The translations under genes and the position numbers were made by a program. A DNA stretch of 64,000 nt from Xestospongia muta (lineage: Eukaryota; Porifera; Demospongiae; Haplosclerida; Petrosiidae): contig OY848928.1 of NCBI GenBank assembly GCA_963693285.1, positions 744,501 to 808,500 of the forward strand, written 5' to 3'. The notes below the pieces were generated by a model. The model saw nothing but the letters and a program-made list of their open reading frames with translations, had not been told where the DNA came from and did no database searches. Positions 1-9,579 of the stretch are shown piece after piece (positions within the stretch are counted from its first letter, which is position 1; every line of letters starts with the position of its first letter).

Positions 1-48
1 ATCACGATGCAGCAAAAAGAAGTCGAGAACAAGGCATTTAAGGTGTAA
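1..48 (+). CDS. Possible terminal exon of an upstream gene (partial)
   Basis: The window opens in an open frame that ends QQKEVENKAFKV and a TAA at 46-48. A hydrophilic, charged tail followed by AT-rich sequence would fit the last few codons of a gene entering from the left. With about 15 codons and no splice acceptor or homology to anchor it, this is weak. It could equally be non-coding sequence. Confidence 0.2.
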   Translation: MTMQQKEVENKAFKV

Positions 49-541
49 CAAATTTCATCTCTCGCTATGTATGTTGTATCAGAACATGTAGTCACGACAA
101 GACTTAACATAGAACCATTGTTCACTGTGATTAAGGATGTGTTACATAATACGTAGCATTTAAAATTTGTTTGTGTGTGTGTGTGTATAATATTAATAGC
201 ACTCCATTTTATGGTGTGTTTTCTATACTTTCGAATATCAAATTAATCCTAATTATCTTTAGCAATTTTAAGTGATGTCTCTAGAGTCCAGCTGGAAGTC
301 CACCCTATATTGTATATCCCGTGCAGCTGCACTCACTTAACCTTAAATTTGAGTCAATTCCTGCCAGAGCTCAAGACTTTTAAATATTAGGCAACTTCAC
401 GTATTATAAATAGGAGCTTCAGCGGATAGTTTAAAGTTAACCCCTTGTCGACATGTTAAAACAGGTATGTTAGGAATAAAATATCAACTTCATGATAACC
501 AAAGCACAATCAAAACAGATTTATAATATAAAGTATTATGC
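49..541. other. Intergenic, 3' flank of RPL30
   Basis: No gene recognised. The stretch is AT-rich, with a short (TG)n run near 170-186. It should hold the 3' UTR of RPL30 (reading leftward) and perhaps the 3' UTR of a gene entering from the left edge. Confidence 0.4.
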
Positions 542-1070
542 TTATGTCTCCTTTGGTACTTGTCCCTCTGGCATTGTACGTATGATATCTGAGTCACCAG
601 GATCAATGATAGACAATGTACTGACTCTAAAATATTTACCACAAGCAGTACCGAGGGAGTTATTGTCACCGGAATAATAATGAACACCAGTTTTGGCCAA
701 CATAGCATAATACTCTATTTCACTCTTCCTGTGATAAAAGAATCTGATAAACCACACCCATTAATTAACAATACCTTAGGGGAGGAGTGTTGTTTGCTAA
801 GATAATTAGTTTGGCTTTTCCAAGACGTAGTGATTTAAGTGTTGAACGATAACCCAATGTGTACTTGCCACTCTTCATCACTAATGCAAGCCTTGAGTTA
901 ATACTCTCAATAGCTTTTTTCTACAGGACAAAGTTATAACAATGATAACATAACATGATGAAAAACTTATTATAGGAGGAGTGGGTGTGTCTTATTCTAG
1001 TTATAATTTCTCGGGAATATAAATTTATTACTACATATTATTAGATTACCTGTTTTGATGAGCTGACCAT
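542..1070 (-). CDS. RPL30: 60S ribosomal protein L30 (eL30)
   Basis: Exons on the minus strand are 1070-1050, 920-775 and 728-542, giving 117 residues; human RPL30 has 115. The protein is a component of the large ribosomal subunit. The start MVSSSKQ is followed by [22 protein letters not shown], then the family signature [30 protein letters not shown] and [15 protein letters not shown], all nearly identical to animal RPL30. Splice phases close exactly (21+146+187 bp). Only seven codons lie in exon 1. It is head-to-head with KRTCAP2, start codons 295 bp apart. The region between holds a perfect NRF1-like palindrome. Identification is secure. Confidence 0.96.
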
Positions 1071-1281
1071 TTTTGTACAATATTTCTGTCTGGAGTATTC
1101 TAACTGTATCTGAAGATGTTAAAACAAAAGTTCAATTGAAGACATAAAATACTTACATCACAGACACATTATTTGGCTAAGACAAAATACTTAATAAGTT
1201 CATAAGTATTTGTAAAATATTAAGTAACATAAAAGGATAAAAATTGATTACACAACTTACCAAAGAGAAAATGAAGTCCAA

Positions 1282-1320
1282 CACGTGCTTATGGTGAAAA
1301 GATGCTACTGCGCATGCGCA
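1282..1320. promoter_or_regulatory. RPL30/KRTCAP2 bidirectional promoter with NRF1-like site
   Basis: Between the divergent RPL30 and KRTCAP2 starts lie a CACGTG E-box (1282-1287) and the palindrome TGCGCATGCGCA (1309-1320), a perfect match to the animal NRF1 consensus. Both stand out in otherwise AT-rich sequence. Use as a promoter element is inferred from position. Confidence 0.55.
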
Positions 1321-1364
1321 ATACCTAAAAGGGATCCTGAACAAAGACAGTGAAGGGAATCATA

Positions 1365-2410
1365 ATGGCTCGTAAGTATCACATTTTCAGAATATTTAAT
1401 TGACACTGGGATTCCAGAAGATCTTAAATAAACATATTTAAATAATGATAGTTTTAAATAAATGAGAGTGTATATGTTACTCCAGCGTAATTAATTTAAC
1501 CCTTAATGTACTATATTTCTCCACCCTCAAGTTCTTCCACCAAGTTACTCCATGTTTTCATCATTAATATTAGCAGTTGTTGTTGTAGCTGGTATGCAAG
1601 TACGTTGAATGTATCTAATACACAACTACTATTTCTCATAACACCATTATTCTCATAACATGTTTTATTCATATGTTTATCCTTTAATCATATTGTTACT
1701 ATAAATAGAAATACACTGTTACTATATTTAGTGTTTTAAAGGTGTATGATAGAGATCAGGATATAACATACTTTCATGCGTGGTTACATTTAGAACTTGT
1801 CTTTATTTCAGATCTTCAAAGAACAAATAGCCGTTGAAGGTAACCTTTTAAGATTATCGATTGGTGGTTTCGCTGGCTCTTGGCTATTTATTTTTCTAGT
1901 GACTGTAAGTTTTAAATAAATTTTATATTCTATTTCATGTTGTATCATTTTAGGCTACAGGAAACTTGTATTCTATGATTTTTCCACGAAATCCTCAAGT
2001 CGAACTTTTTCCTGAAAGTAAGTGCTTAATTTCTCGACTTATATTATTTATCTGTTCCATTTTTTCATTCATCCATATATATATTCATCGACATACCTTT
2101 CTTACTTCCTAAATACGTCTATTCTCTTTAGTAATTATAGCTCTAGTAATAGCAGTCATAGGCTCTGCACTAGTACATAGAGTCTGTGCATCAATATGGT
2201 AAGACAAATACTGTACATAATTGAGGTATCTTATGTAACATTAGTGTCATTTTTTCACTGGTTGCATTGTACTACTTAAACAAGATATCTCAGTCTGCTT
2301 CCTCTCAACCATACAAAGCAACAGGTCGTCCAACATCTGGAAAGGCACAACAACCAACTGAGACTCCTTCTAGTCCTAAAACTCCTCGTAGGAAGGATAA
2401 ACGTCACTAG
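1365..2410 (+). CDS. KRTCAP2: Keratinocyte-associated protein 2, oligosaccharyltransferase subunit
   Basis: Exons: 1365-1371, 1532-1599, 1812-1904, 1954-2017, 2132-2198, 2245-2410 (154 residues). KRTCAP2 is a small multi-pass ER membrane protein and an accessory subunit of the STT3A oligosaccharyltransferase complex, acting in co-translational N-glycosylation. The sequence has the family pattern: hydrophobic segment ending VVVVAGMQ, then IGGFAGSWLFIFLVTATGNL, FPEIIALVIAVIGSALVHRV, and VIFSLVALYYLNKISQ. It ends in a basic, Pro/Ser/Lys-rich cytosolic tail. Exon 1 codes only Met-Ala plus one base. The gene is tail-to-tail with ADPGK (159 bp between stops). Confidence 0.93.
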
Positions 2411-2506
2411 GAAAATCTCTTTGGACTCCAGTTTGCTTATGAATCTTTTCTGTCATTTTGTAAATGTTTCTTTTGAACATTTCTTTTGTAAGATAAATTT
2501 TATGGC

Positions 2507-2512
2507 AATAAA
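2507..2512 (+). terminator. KRTCAP2 poly(A) signal
   Basis: A canonical AATAAA lies about 97 bp after the KRTCAP2 stop and about 57 bp before the convergent ADPGK stop, so the KRTCAP2 transcript probably ends close to, or slightly inside, the ADPGK 3' end. Confidence 0.6.
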
Positions 2513-2568
2513 TTAAAAGTAACCTAAAAATTTGTTATGAACAAATTTATGTCTACCATCAAACTAAT

Positions 2569-4228
2569 TTAATTTTTATTCGTCTTTGAATGCTTCTTGT
2601 GTTTGGTTTTTGATTTCACTTTTCGCTGAGTAAATTTGAACTCTGATTTTAGGAGCCCTGTTGCAGAAATGGCATCACCCAACCCAACAGTTTTCCCAGG
2701 CTTTCTGCAGACACGAACAGGTGCAAGGAAATAGTCAATTTCCTCTCTCATCCAAGCAACATAACCATTAACATCAGAATACTCGATCACTGAATTACGT
2801 AACATTTCGTCCTGTGAGCTAAGTGGAAATTTGTCTGGGATTTGCAGTTCAAATTTGTCAGATGAGATGTCTTCACTATTGCAGGCCTGTGCACTAGCTG
2901 TTTTAGAGCCTTCCATTACTGCAGTAAGACCATTCTTCCATTCAACACCTCTCAATTCTCCTTTAGGTGAGACAATGACATGAAATGAGAGTGAATGGAA
3001 ATGAATACGAGTTAATCGAGAGTCGTTTCTCTCTAGAGCTCCATATTCTGTGTATAACCAGTGCAGAAGATCTGATGCATCAGTGATGGATGGTTTAGGA
3101 CCAATTTGAGTAAAATTAAAGTTTGCTTCCTTAGATTTAGCAAGTGACACCATTTCTTGCTCATTCAAACCAAGTGAGTCAATCAGTGGAAAAAGTTTGT
3201 CAGCCAAGCGTGACCAGAGCTGTAGATTACCAAGTGTAGCCATTTCTAGATGAATAGGTACAGTTCGTGGTATTGTCTTCAAGACATCAGCAATATCATA
3301 TAATCTTTCTATCCAAAAGTCTCTTGGCTGACTATCCAACATGTGGACTCCACTAAAAACGACCAATGTGGGTTTGTACACTTTAAGGGTTTCACCAAAT
3401 TTCTCTAACGATGCTAACTTGGAGTTCGCTATGTCATGTGATATAATTACACGATTTGCGCATGTTGCTTTTGCCTCTCCCCACATTTCTCCTTTAGCAA
3501 ATTCGAGGATAACATGCACTTCTTCTGGTGTGTTTGGAGGACTGACTGTCTCAATAGAGTGGTCCAAGTATTTTCGGATTTTCAAGCCTACAGGAGCTGC
3601 CAATAATACCTAATAATCATAACCAAATGACTCTCAAATGAATGTAATTTACTTTGCTACTTGGAGAGAGATCGATAATTTTGTTTGCCATTAAGGCTGC
3701 ATTTCCACCCACAGATTCCTAAACAATACATTAAAAACACGTATAATAGTGTTGACATGGTGATATTGTATAGTAACATTAGTTACATTATGTCACCTCA
3801 TGTTTTAATTCATTAACTACTTGAACTATCTCATTAAACACTTTCTTATCATCAAAATGTCGCTCTATTCCTGAACATGTTGCCATTGAGTAAGCTACTG
3901 TTTGTTGGAGCTCTTCAATTGTATACAAGGTTGGATGATCGGCTCCAATTCTACCAGGAGTTGCCTTCAATGCCTTTAAAAGCTCAACAGCTGAAATGAT
4001 ATAATCTACATCAGCATTTAAACTAAAAGAATTAATAAAATGTAAGTCCTCATATAAATATTGTCTTACGCACCCCAGAGCAATCTTTTCATTCATTCTT
4101 CTAATTGTATTCTCATCATCTGATGATTGGGTTGTAGTTTTATGACATTCCTTATTCGGTTTGTAGTATTGGTAGATGATAGCAATGGCTATCAAAGCTA
4201 CAGCTATTTGAATTGTCTTTGAGTACAT
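2569..4228 (-). CDS. ADPGK: ADP-dependent glucokinase
   Basis: Exons on the minus strand: 4228-4074, 4022-3797, 3718-3653, 3609-2569, giving 495 residues (human 497). The enzyme phosphorylates glucose using ADP and belongs to the ribokinase-like fold; the animal protein is ER-anchored. Residues about 5-20 are a hydrophobic N-terminal anchor. Then come the LNADVDY substrate-binding start of the fold, VGGNAALM, ANRVIISHD, LVVFSGVHML, LGLNEQEM, TRIHFHSLSFH and the catalytic GLGDAISATG motif that carries the general-base Asp. The C-terminus is a lysine-rich tail. The first intron is 51 bp (4073-4023), a multiple of three without a stop, so reading through it adds 17 codons; homology (G-LNADVD joined) shows it is an intron. 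Head-to-head with HNRNPK, 187 bp between starts. Confidence 0.95.
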
Positions 4229-4376
4229 GATTTACTTCACTTCCTCCAGCCACACCTTCATTTTTGGATTGCAAGAATACGGTTTTGTCGACTTATTTCC
4301 TCGTTTACATTTCTATAGAAATTTCAGAATGTTTCCGTTCATGTCCGTAATTTAGATTGTTATACCATGTGTAAAC

Positions 4377-4388
4377 TGCACATGCGCA
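4377..4388. promoter_or_regulatory. NRF1-like site between ADPGK and HNRNPK
   Basis: TGCACATGCGCA differs at one position from the NRF1 palindrome seen at 1309-1320. It lies 27 bp upstream of the HNRNPK start in the 186-bp divergent interval. Function is inferred from motif and position. Confidence 0.4.
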
Positions 4389-4414
4389 AAAAACTTTTGA
4401 AATAAACAGCCCCA

Positions 4415-7400
4415 ATGAATCGAGAAGACAGCTATCTAGAGAAAGGTAAGGTGCTAATATCGAAATAAGCTTTAAGAACTTATATTACGTATCTTTAAAG
4501 GTCCAATGAAAAGAGAGAGATCATGGCGGTCGGGAGGTGGAGAGGGACCAAGTAGCAAGCGTGTGCCAGGAGGTCCAATGCCTAGTACACTACGTGTATT
4601 ATTACGTAGTATAGTAAGTAGAGTATCTATAAAGTTATATACTTTAATACACAGTCAGTGGTAATATAGTTTTATGCTATAATTATGTATAATGATACTG
4701 AACCCCACCCCTAATTTTTGCTAGATAGTCTTGTTCAAAATTCCCTGACATTCCATTCCAAATTGTTGGAGATTTTGAGGACAAGACTAAATATTTGAAT
4801 GACACTGGAAGTAATTGTTTTTTTTATTTATTATTCTAGGATGCTGGTGGCATTATTGGCAAGGTAGTACTTTGCTAGCCTTTATTTGTATATAATGGTT
4901 CGAAGTATTTTATTGCCTCCTTTTAGGGTGGTGAGAACATCAAGCGACTTCGAAAAAAGGTATAGGAATTGGCTTAGTACAAGTTTATGATTTTGGCAAA
5001 ATCTGAGTCTTTTTCAAGCTTATAATGTGTTAATGCTCCTCCCTTCCTCTCACAAGGAATTTCCTCTTTATTAGTGCCCTTCCATCCCATAGAACAAAGG
5101 AACGAGGAAGCCCCTGTTATATCAATCATTAAAATTGATTGAGATTTAAGCTTAAATTATCTAAACTATCAGAATAACATTTTATTTGTTCTCATATTTG
5201 ACTCTTAACTGTACTACCTACATTCCTATGTAACTTCACTTATCCCATATCGCCTCTCACCTTCTCACCCTCCCTCCGTTATTCTATCTCCCCTTTCCCC
5301 CATGGTCAGTATGATTGCCAAGTACAGCTGCCTGATTCATCCGGTAATCCCGAGCGGTACGTACCCTTTTTCCCTACCCACATGTGGCCATTTTAGTAGA
5401 TGTGCATATTATATAGATAACTATTGTAATGTGTATAGTAAATCTAAATATATTTTAATAACCTGATTGACTCTATTGTGTTGCTGTGAAGTTTATAACC
5501 TGTATTGTGGTAGTGGATTTTGTAGTCTATTTTTATTTTAACTCAGCTATTACAGTAACCTTGTACAATAACACTAGGTATGTGTGTGTTACATATTACA
5601 ATATAGAGCTTTTATATCTATGTATTTTGAGATAGTCTTTCTGTTTGTTGGCTTGCACCATTGATTCATATTTCAGTGTCATTTGGTTGCCATAGTTACC
5701 ATATAGACTATTACTGTTTTATTGTATTATTTTCAGTGTGTTAACTGTCATTGGAGAACAAAATAATTGTGTTGGTGTTTTCCAAGAATGTCTGGAAAAA
5801 GTCAGAAATGTAAGCTTCTGTGTATCAATAGCTCGTTGACATTGTTTTCGTTTTGTATGTTTTGTAGGAAGTAAGACGTCGTGATAGCCATGCCCCTCTA
5901 GAGATACAAGTTCTTATACCTCAACCATTTATGGGTACCATTATTGGCACTGGTGGAACAAAAATTAAAGATTTGAGAAAGGTTTGTACGTAATCTATTA
6001 TCTGAAGGTTTTATTTATAATATCACTTTATAACAGCGTTCAAGTGCTAACATCAAAATATTTAGTGAACCAATGCCTTACTCTAATGAGCGCAGTATTT
6101 CCTTGTCTGGAACTGAAGAACAAATTGTGAACTGTGTAACATTCTTCTTACAAGAAATAGGACAGGTAGTAATAAGTTAAATTTGGTATGTTTAACTTTA
6201 TTCTGTCCAGCGTGAGCCTAAAGAACCAATCATTTTGTATGACCCTTCACTTCCGCCTGAAATGCCACCTCATTATGAGTATCCTCCTCCGTCTGGACCA
6301 GGAGGGTATGTCCCCCCTCCTCATTATGGTAAACGAGGAGGTGGAGGACGTGGGAGAGGTCGCGATGGACAGATGGTAAGTCATAACAGATAAATTTTTG
6401 TTCACTTTTATATTTATTTTTAAGTCTCATGAAGGCCGTGGGAGAGGTAGATTTTCTCCTACTCGACCATCTCAATCTGGTGGAATGAGTTATCAACAGA
6501 CTCCTGATGGACGACAACCAGGTCTAGATTCTGTGTCTACCCCACCTGCTAATGGGTATAAATAGTAATTTTCAAAAATTGATGTTTTAAAATTTCATAG
6601 TCCTTCACCATCTGGATCACAAGCACCAAATATACCTCCACCTTCCCAAGAGTCACCATCACAGCAACAACCTTCACAGGTTAGTATAATATTTAGCACA
6701 TAGTTGACAACCTAATTACAGCATGGCCTACCTCCTGTTGTTCAATATCCACAATCCACGGGTCCTCCTCCATCACAGGTATGTAGTCATCATTACTCAA
6801 TTATCGTTAATAATTGTATAGTCTCATGGGAGTGGTCCTAGTTATCCTCCCCCAGCTGGACAGAATACTTATGGCAACTACATGCCTCCACCTCCCAACA
6901 CAGGCTCATATCCTCCACCACCCATTCCTCCTCAGGTAAATGGAGGTGTGGTCAATTAATTAATGTCTCATTATTTGTAGGCTCCACCCACTGGAGGTGC
7001 ACCTTTACCATTAGTGCCACAGGTGAGTGGTATGCAGTCTCAACAAGCTCCACCTGGCAACAACCAACAAGTAATTTCTCTACTCTTCTTTCTTGATTAT
7101 ACATATTTTTATCTATAGTATCAGGGTCCGCCCATGGCCCCACCCCCTAATTATCCACCAGCCCCACCTTCCATGCAGCCTTCTTCGTATTCTAATTATC
7201 CATCTGGTTATCCAGCACCTCAGACAAATTACCCATCTAACCAATACACATCTAATCAAGCAAGCTATCAACAAAGTTACTCTAATCCTCAGCCATCACA
7301 ATCATATCCACACAATCCAGCGTACCCTTCACAGCAACAGCATAACATGCCACCCACGCAACCCAATTACGGCTATGCTTCAAGTAGTCAGTACCAACAA

Positions 7401-7870
7401 GGTCCTCCTCCTGTCTTTCCTGCTGCTGTTGCCATGTCAACAGGGTATCAAGGTGGTAGCGATAACCAGCAGTCTAGTAAACAAGTCACGATTCCAAATG
7501 AAGTAAGTTATTATGTTATGAAGTAATGACCGTCTCTGATATCTTGGTCCAGTATGCTGGAGCCATTTTAGGACATTCTGGTTCAAAATTGCAACAGATT
7601 AGGTAACTACCTTATTAAACATTGCATGGATCTTTAACCAGTGTGTACTTATTTCTGTCTCTCCTTCCCTAGAACTCAATCTCAATGCAATATAACAATG
7701 GATGAACCAGGTCTTGGCAGTACTCAACGTATTATCACTATAGTTGGAACTTCTGCTAACATTGCAATAGCTGAACAATTGATGAAAGATAGGTAAGTAC
7801 TAAAGAGCATTTTAGATTTAAATAAAGTCATTTTTTTCTTTGCAGTGTTCGTCAACAACACAAGATTTAA
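4415..7870 (+). CDS. HNRNPK: hnRNP K-type triple-KH RNA-binding protein
   Basis: This is a poly(C)-binding nuclear ribonucleoprotein acting in splicing, transcription and translation. Coding starts MNREDSYLEK, continues in an exon at 4501-4613, then tiny exons of 24 bp (4840-4863) and 33 bp (4927-4959). KH1 has GGIIGKGGENIKRLRKK, KH2 has GTIIGTGGTKIKDLRK, and KH3 has AGAILGHSGSKLQQIRT followed by TMDEPGLGSTQRIITIVGT, the hnRNP K-specific third KH. Between KH2 and KH3 (about 6200-7500) is a long disordered linker: a short GRGRG/RGG-like patch, then Pro/Gln/Tyr/Ser-rich repeats (YPS, NYP, PPP). The GXXG loop of each KH is present, with a divergent GHSG in KH3. The stop is in QQHKI. RPS6 follows on the same strand. 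Confidence 0.93.
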
Positions 7871-8300
7871 AAATAGTAGAACTTTAGGCTCAAAATTCTT
7901 CTGTTTTGTTTCACTTATTAATATGATATGTAGTAACATTGTTTTCTTAGCGATTTTTTTTATTTGATACTGAGAAAGTCTAAGTACAAATTTGTTTTAT
8001 GACTAATATTTGACTAAATTAGACTGTGTTCTTGATAGCTATAAACAACTAAAAAGGAAGGAAAGGATACTTGATTGGATAAATTGAGAGGAAGTAACTT
8101 ACTGTTACAAGTTGGTTTTAAAGCTTAGTCCAGCAACATGACCTGGTAAACTTTATTTTATTATACTAACAATGGTTGCTGGGGGTAACTAGATCTATTG
8201 TTTCTTTGTAGTGTACTCAGTTGAACAACTTTTATAGATACCGTAACTCGTCTTATAAAACGTATGTAAAACTAAAATCTCTTGAAAAAGCACGTGGTAG
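7871..8300. other. Spacer between HNRNPK and RPS6
   Basis: About 430 bp of AT-rich sequence with no recognised gene. The left part is presumably the HNRNPK 3' UTR and the right part the RPS6 promoter. Confidence 0.4.
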
Positions 8301-8301
8301 T

Positions 8302-8307
8302 CTCTTC
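8302..8307 (+). promoter_or_regulatory. Candidate 5' TOP motif of RPS6
   Basis: A pyrimidine run, CTCTTC, lies 32 bp before the proposed RPS6 ATG. Ribosomal-protein mRNAs of animals typically begin with such a terminal oligopyrimidine tract, which puts their translation under TOR control. The transcription start is not shown by the sequence itself. Confidence 0.35.
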
Positions 8308-8338
8308 AATACGGGCCTAGTATACGTGGTAGTAGAAG

Positions 8339-9470
8339 ATGCCCAAGGCGAGTTTATCTTTATAAATCGTTGCTATTACTAGATGAATTATGACTTTAAA
8401 ATTGCTATTTATGTTATTTACTCTTATATTTTAATACAGAATAAAAATATAAGGCTAAACATAGCCTATCCTGCAACAGGCTGTCAGAAATTGCTGGAAA
8501 TAGATGATCAAAGTAAAATGTAAGTGATGGTCGAGTTAGGCGTACAATTCATACATTATTTCATTCTATAGACGTCCATTCTTTGAGAAAAGAATTGCTC
8601 AAGAAATATCTGCAGATTGTTTAGGAGATGAATGGAAGGCAAGTGTCGATGTTATGTCACTGTAGCTAGCTGTTAATTGTAATCTCATTCCTAGACTTCT
8701 GTGTCAATGGAATCTAGGAATGAGTCTAGATTGTTATGTTTGCAGGTGTCAGTATTATGACTGAATTTTTCTTTTTAGGGTTATGTATTTCGAATTACAG
8801 GTGGCAATGATCAAGATGGGTTTCCAATGAAACAGGGCGTCTTAACTGCAGGCAGAGTGAAGTTGTTGCTTAGTAAAGGTCATTCTGCTTTTCGGCCTAA
8901 GAGAAAAGGTCACAGGAGACGCAAGTCTGTTCATGGCTGCATTATTGATGAATCTTTGAGTGTCATCTGTTTAGTGATTGTCAAAAAGGGAGAAAACGAG
9001 ATTCCCGGTATGTCTATTATACAAGTTCTTGATATTTATTACTGCCCTTCTATCCTATAGGGTTAACTGATAAGACTATCCCTCGTCGTTTGGGACCAAA
9101 ACGTGTAGGTAAAATTCGTAAACTTTACAATTTGAGCAAAGAGGATGATGTTCGTCAGTACATTATACGTCGTCCCCTCCCTATCAAAGAAGGAAAGAAA
9201 CAACAATACAAAGTCTGTGGTTCCTTTTCTTGAAAGTATATTGATCACATTTTATATTAGGCTCCTAAAATTCAACGTCTTGTGACTCCAGTAAAATTAC
9301 AACGCAAAAGACACCGGATGGCACTCAAGAGAAGATGGGGAGAGAAGAGTAGAAAAGATGCATCAGATTACAAGAAGCTTCTTGCTCAGAGGGTGAAAGA
9401 AGCCAGAGAAAAGCAGCAGATAGCAAAGAGACGGCTTAGTTCCAAGAGGTCATCGACCTCTAGTGTGTGA
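8339..9470 (+). CDS. RPS6: 40S ribosomal protein S6 (eS6)
   Basis: Exons: 8339-8347 (tentative), 8440-8519, 8572-8638, 8779-9007, 9061-9212, 9261-9470; 248 residues with this start, against 249 in human. RPS6 is a small-subunit protein whose C-terminal serines are S6-kinase targets. Visible signatures: [65 protein letters not shown] [29 protein letters not shown], and the C-terminal [13 protein letters not shown], which keeps the RRxS kinase site. The intron after EWK (8639-8778) begins GCAAGT, a GC-AG intron. The start is unusual: family members begin MKLNI, whereas here the codons before LNI are ATA AGG. The best ATG is in MPK at 8339, joined through another GC donor (AAG|GCGAGT). Identity is certain; the first six codons are not. 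Confidence 0.92.
8681..8733 (+). ncRNA. Strong hairpin inside an RPS6 intron
   Basis: Within the 140-bp GC-AG intron, CTCATTCCTAGA (8684-8695) is the exact reverse complement of TCTAGGAATGAG (8713-8724). A TTC/GAA pairing extends it towards the loop past one bulged C, leaving a 10-nt loop; an outer AATC/GATT pairing closes it past a bulge. Roughly 19 paired bases. It could be a small intronic RNA, a splicing-bridging structure or a decayed element. No C/D or H/ACA box set was found. Confidence 0.35.
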
Positions 9471-9571
9471 GACAGATCATAGATGGTGCTCCCATTTTTT
9501 TGCAAGTATTCTATACAAAAAGGGCAGGGCTGTTTGTTTCATGAAATTTTAAAATATTGAATTATATATGT

Positions 9572-9577
9572 AATAAA
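9572..9577 (+). terminator. RPS6 poly(A) signal
   Basis: AATAAA lies about 100 bp after the RPS6 stop and only 2 bp from the stop codon of the convergent LigB-like gene (9580-9582). Cleavage 10-30 bp downstream would fall within that gene's last coding exon, on the opposite strand. Confidence 0.6.
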
Positions 9578-9579
9578 AT

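Noticed and set aside
4890..4920. TGGTTCGAAGT resembling a tRNA T-loop
   Set aside because: No paired T-stem, acceptor stem or anticodon arm around it; it lies in a short HNRNPK intron.
7093..7506. 137-residue open frame rich in His/Ile/Leu
   Set aside because: Shifted frame of the HNRNPK low-complexity exon; the adjacent frame continues the KH protein.
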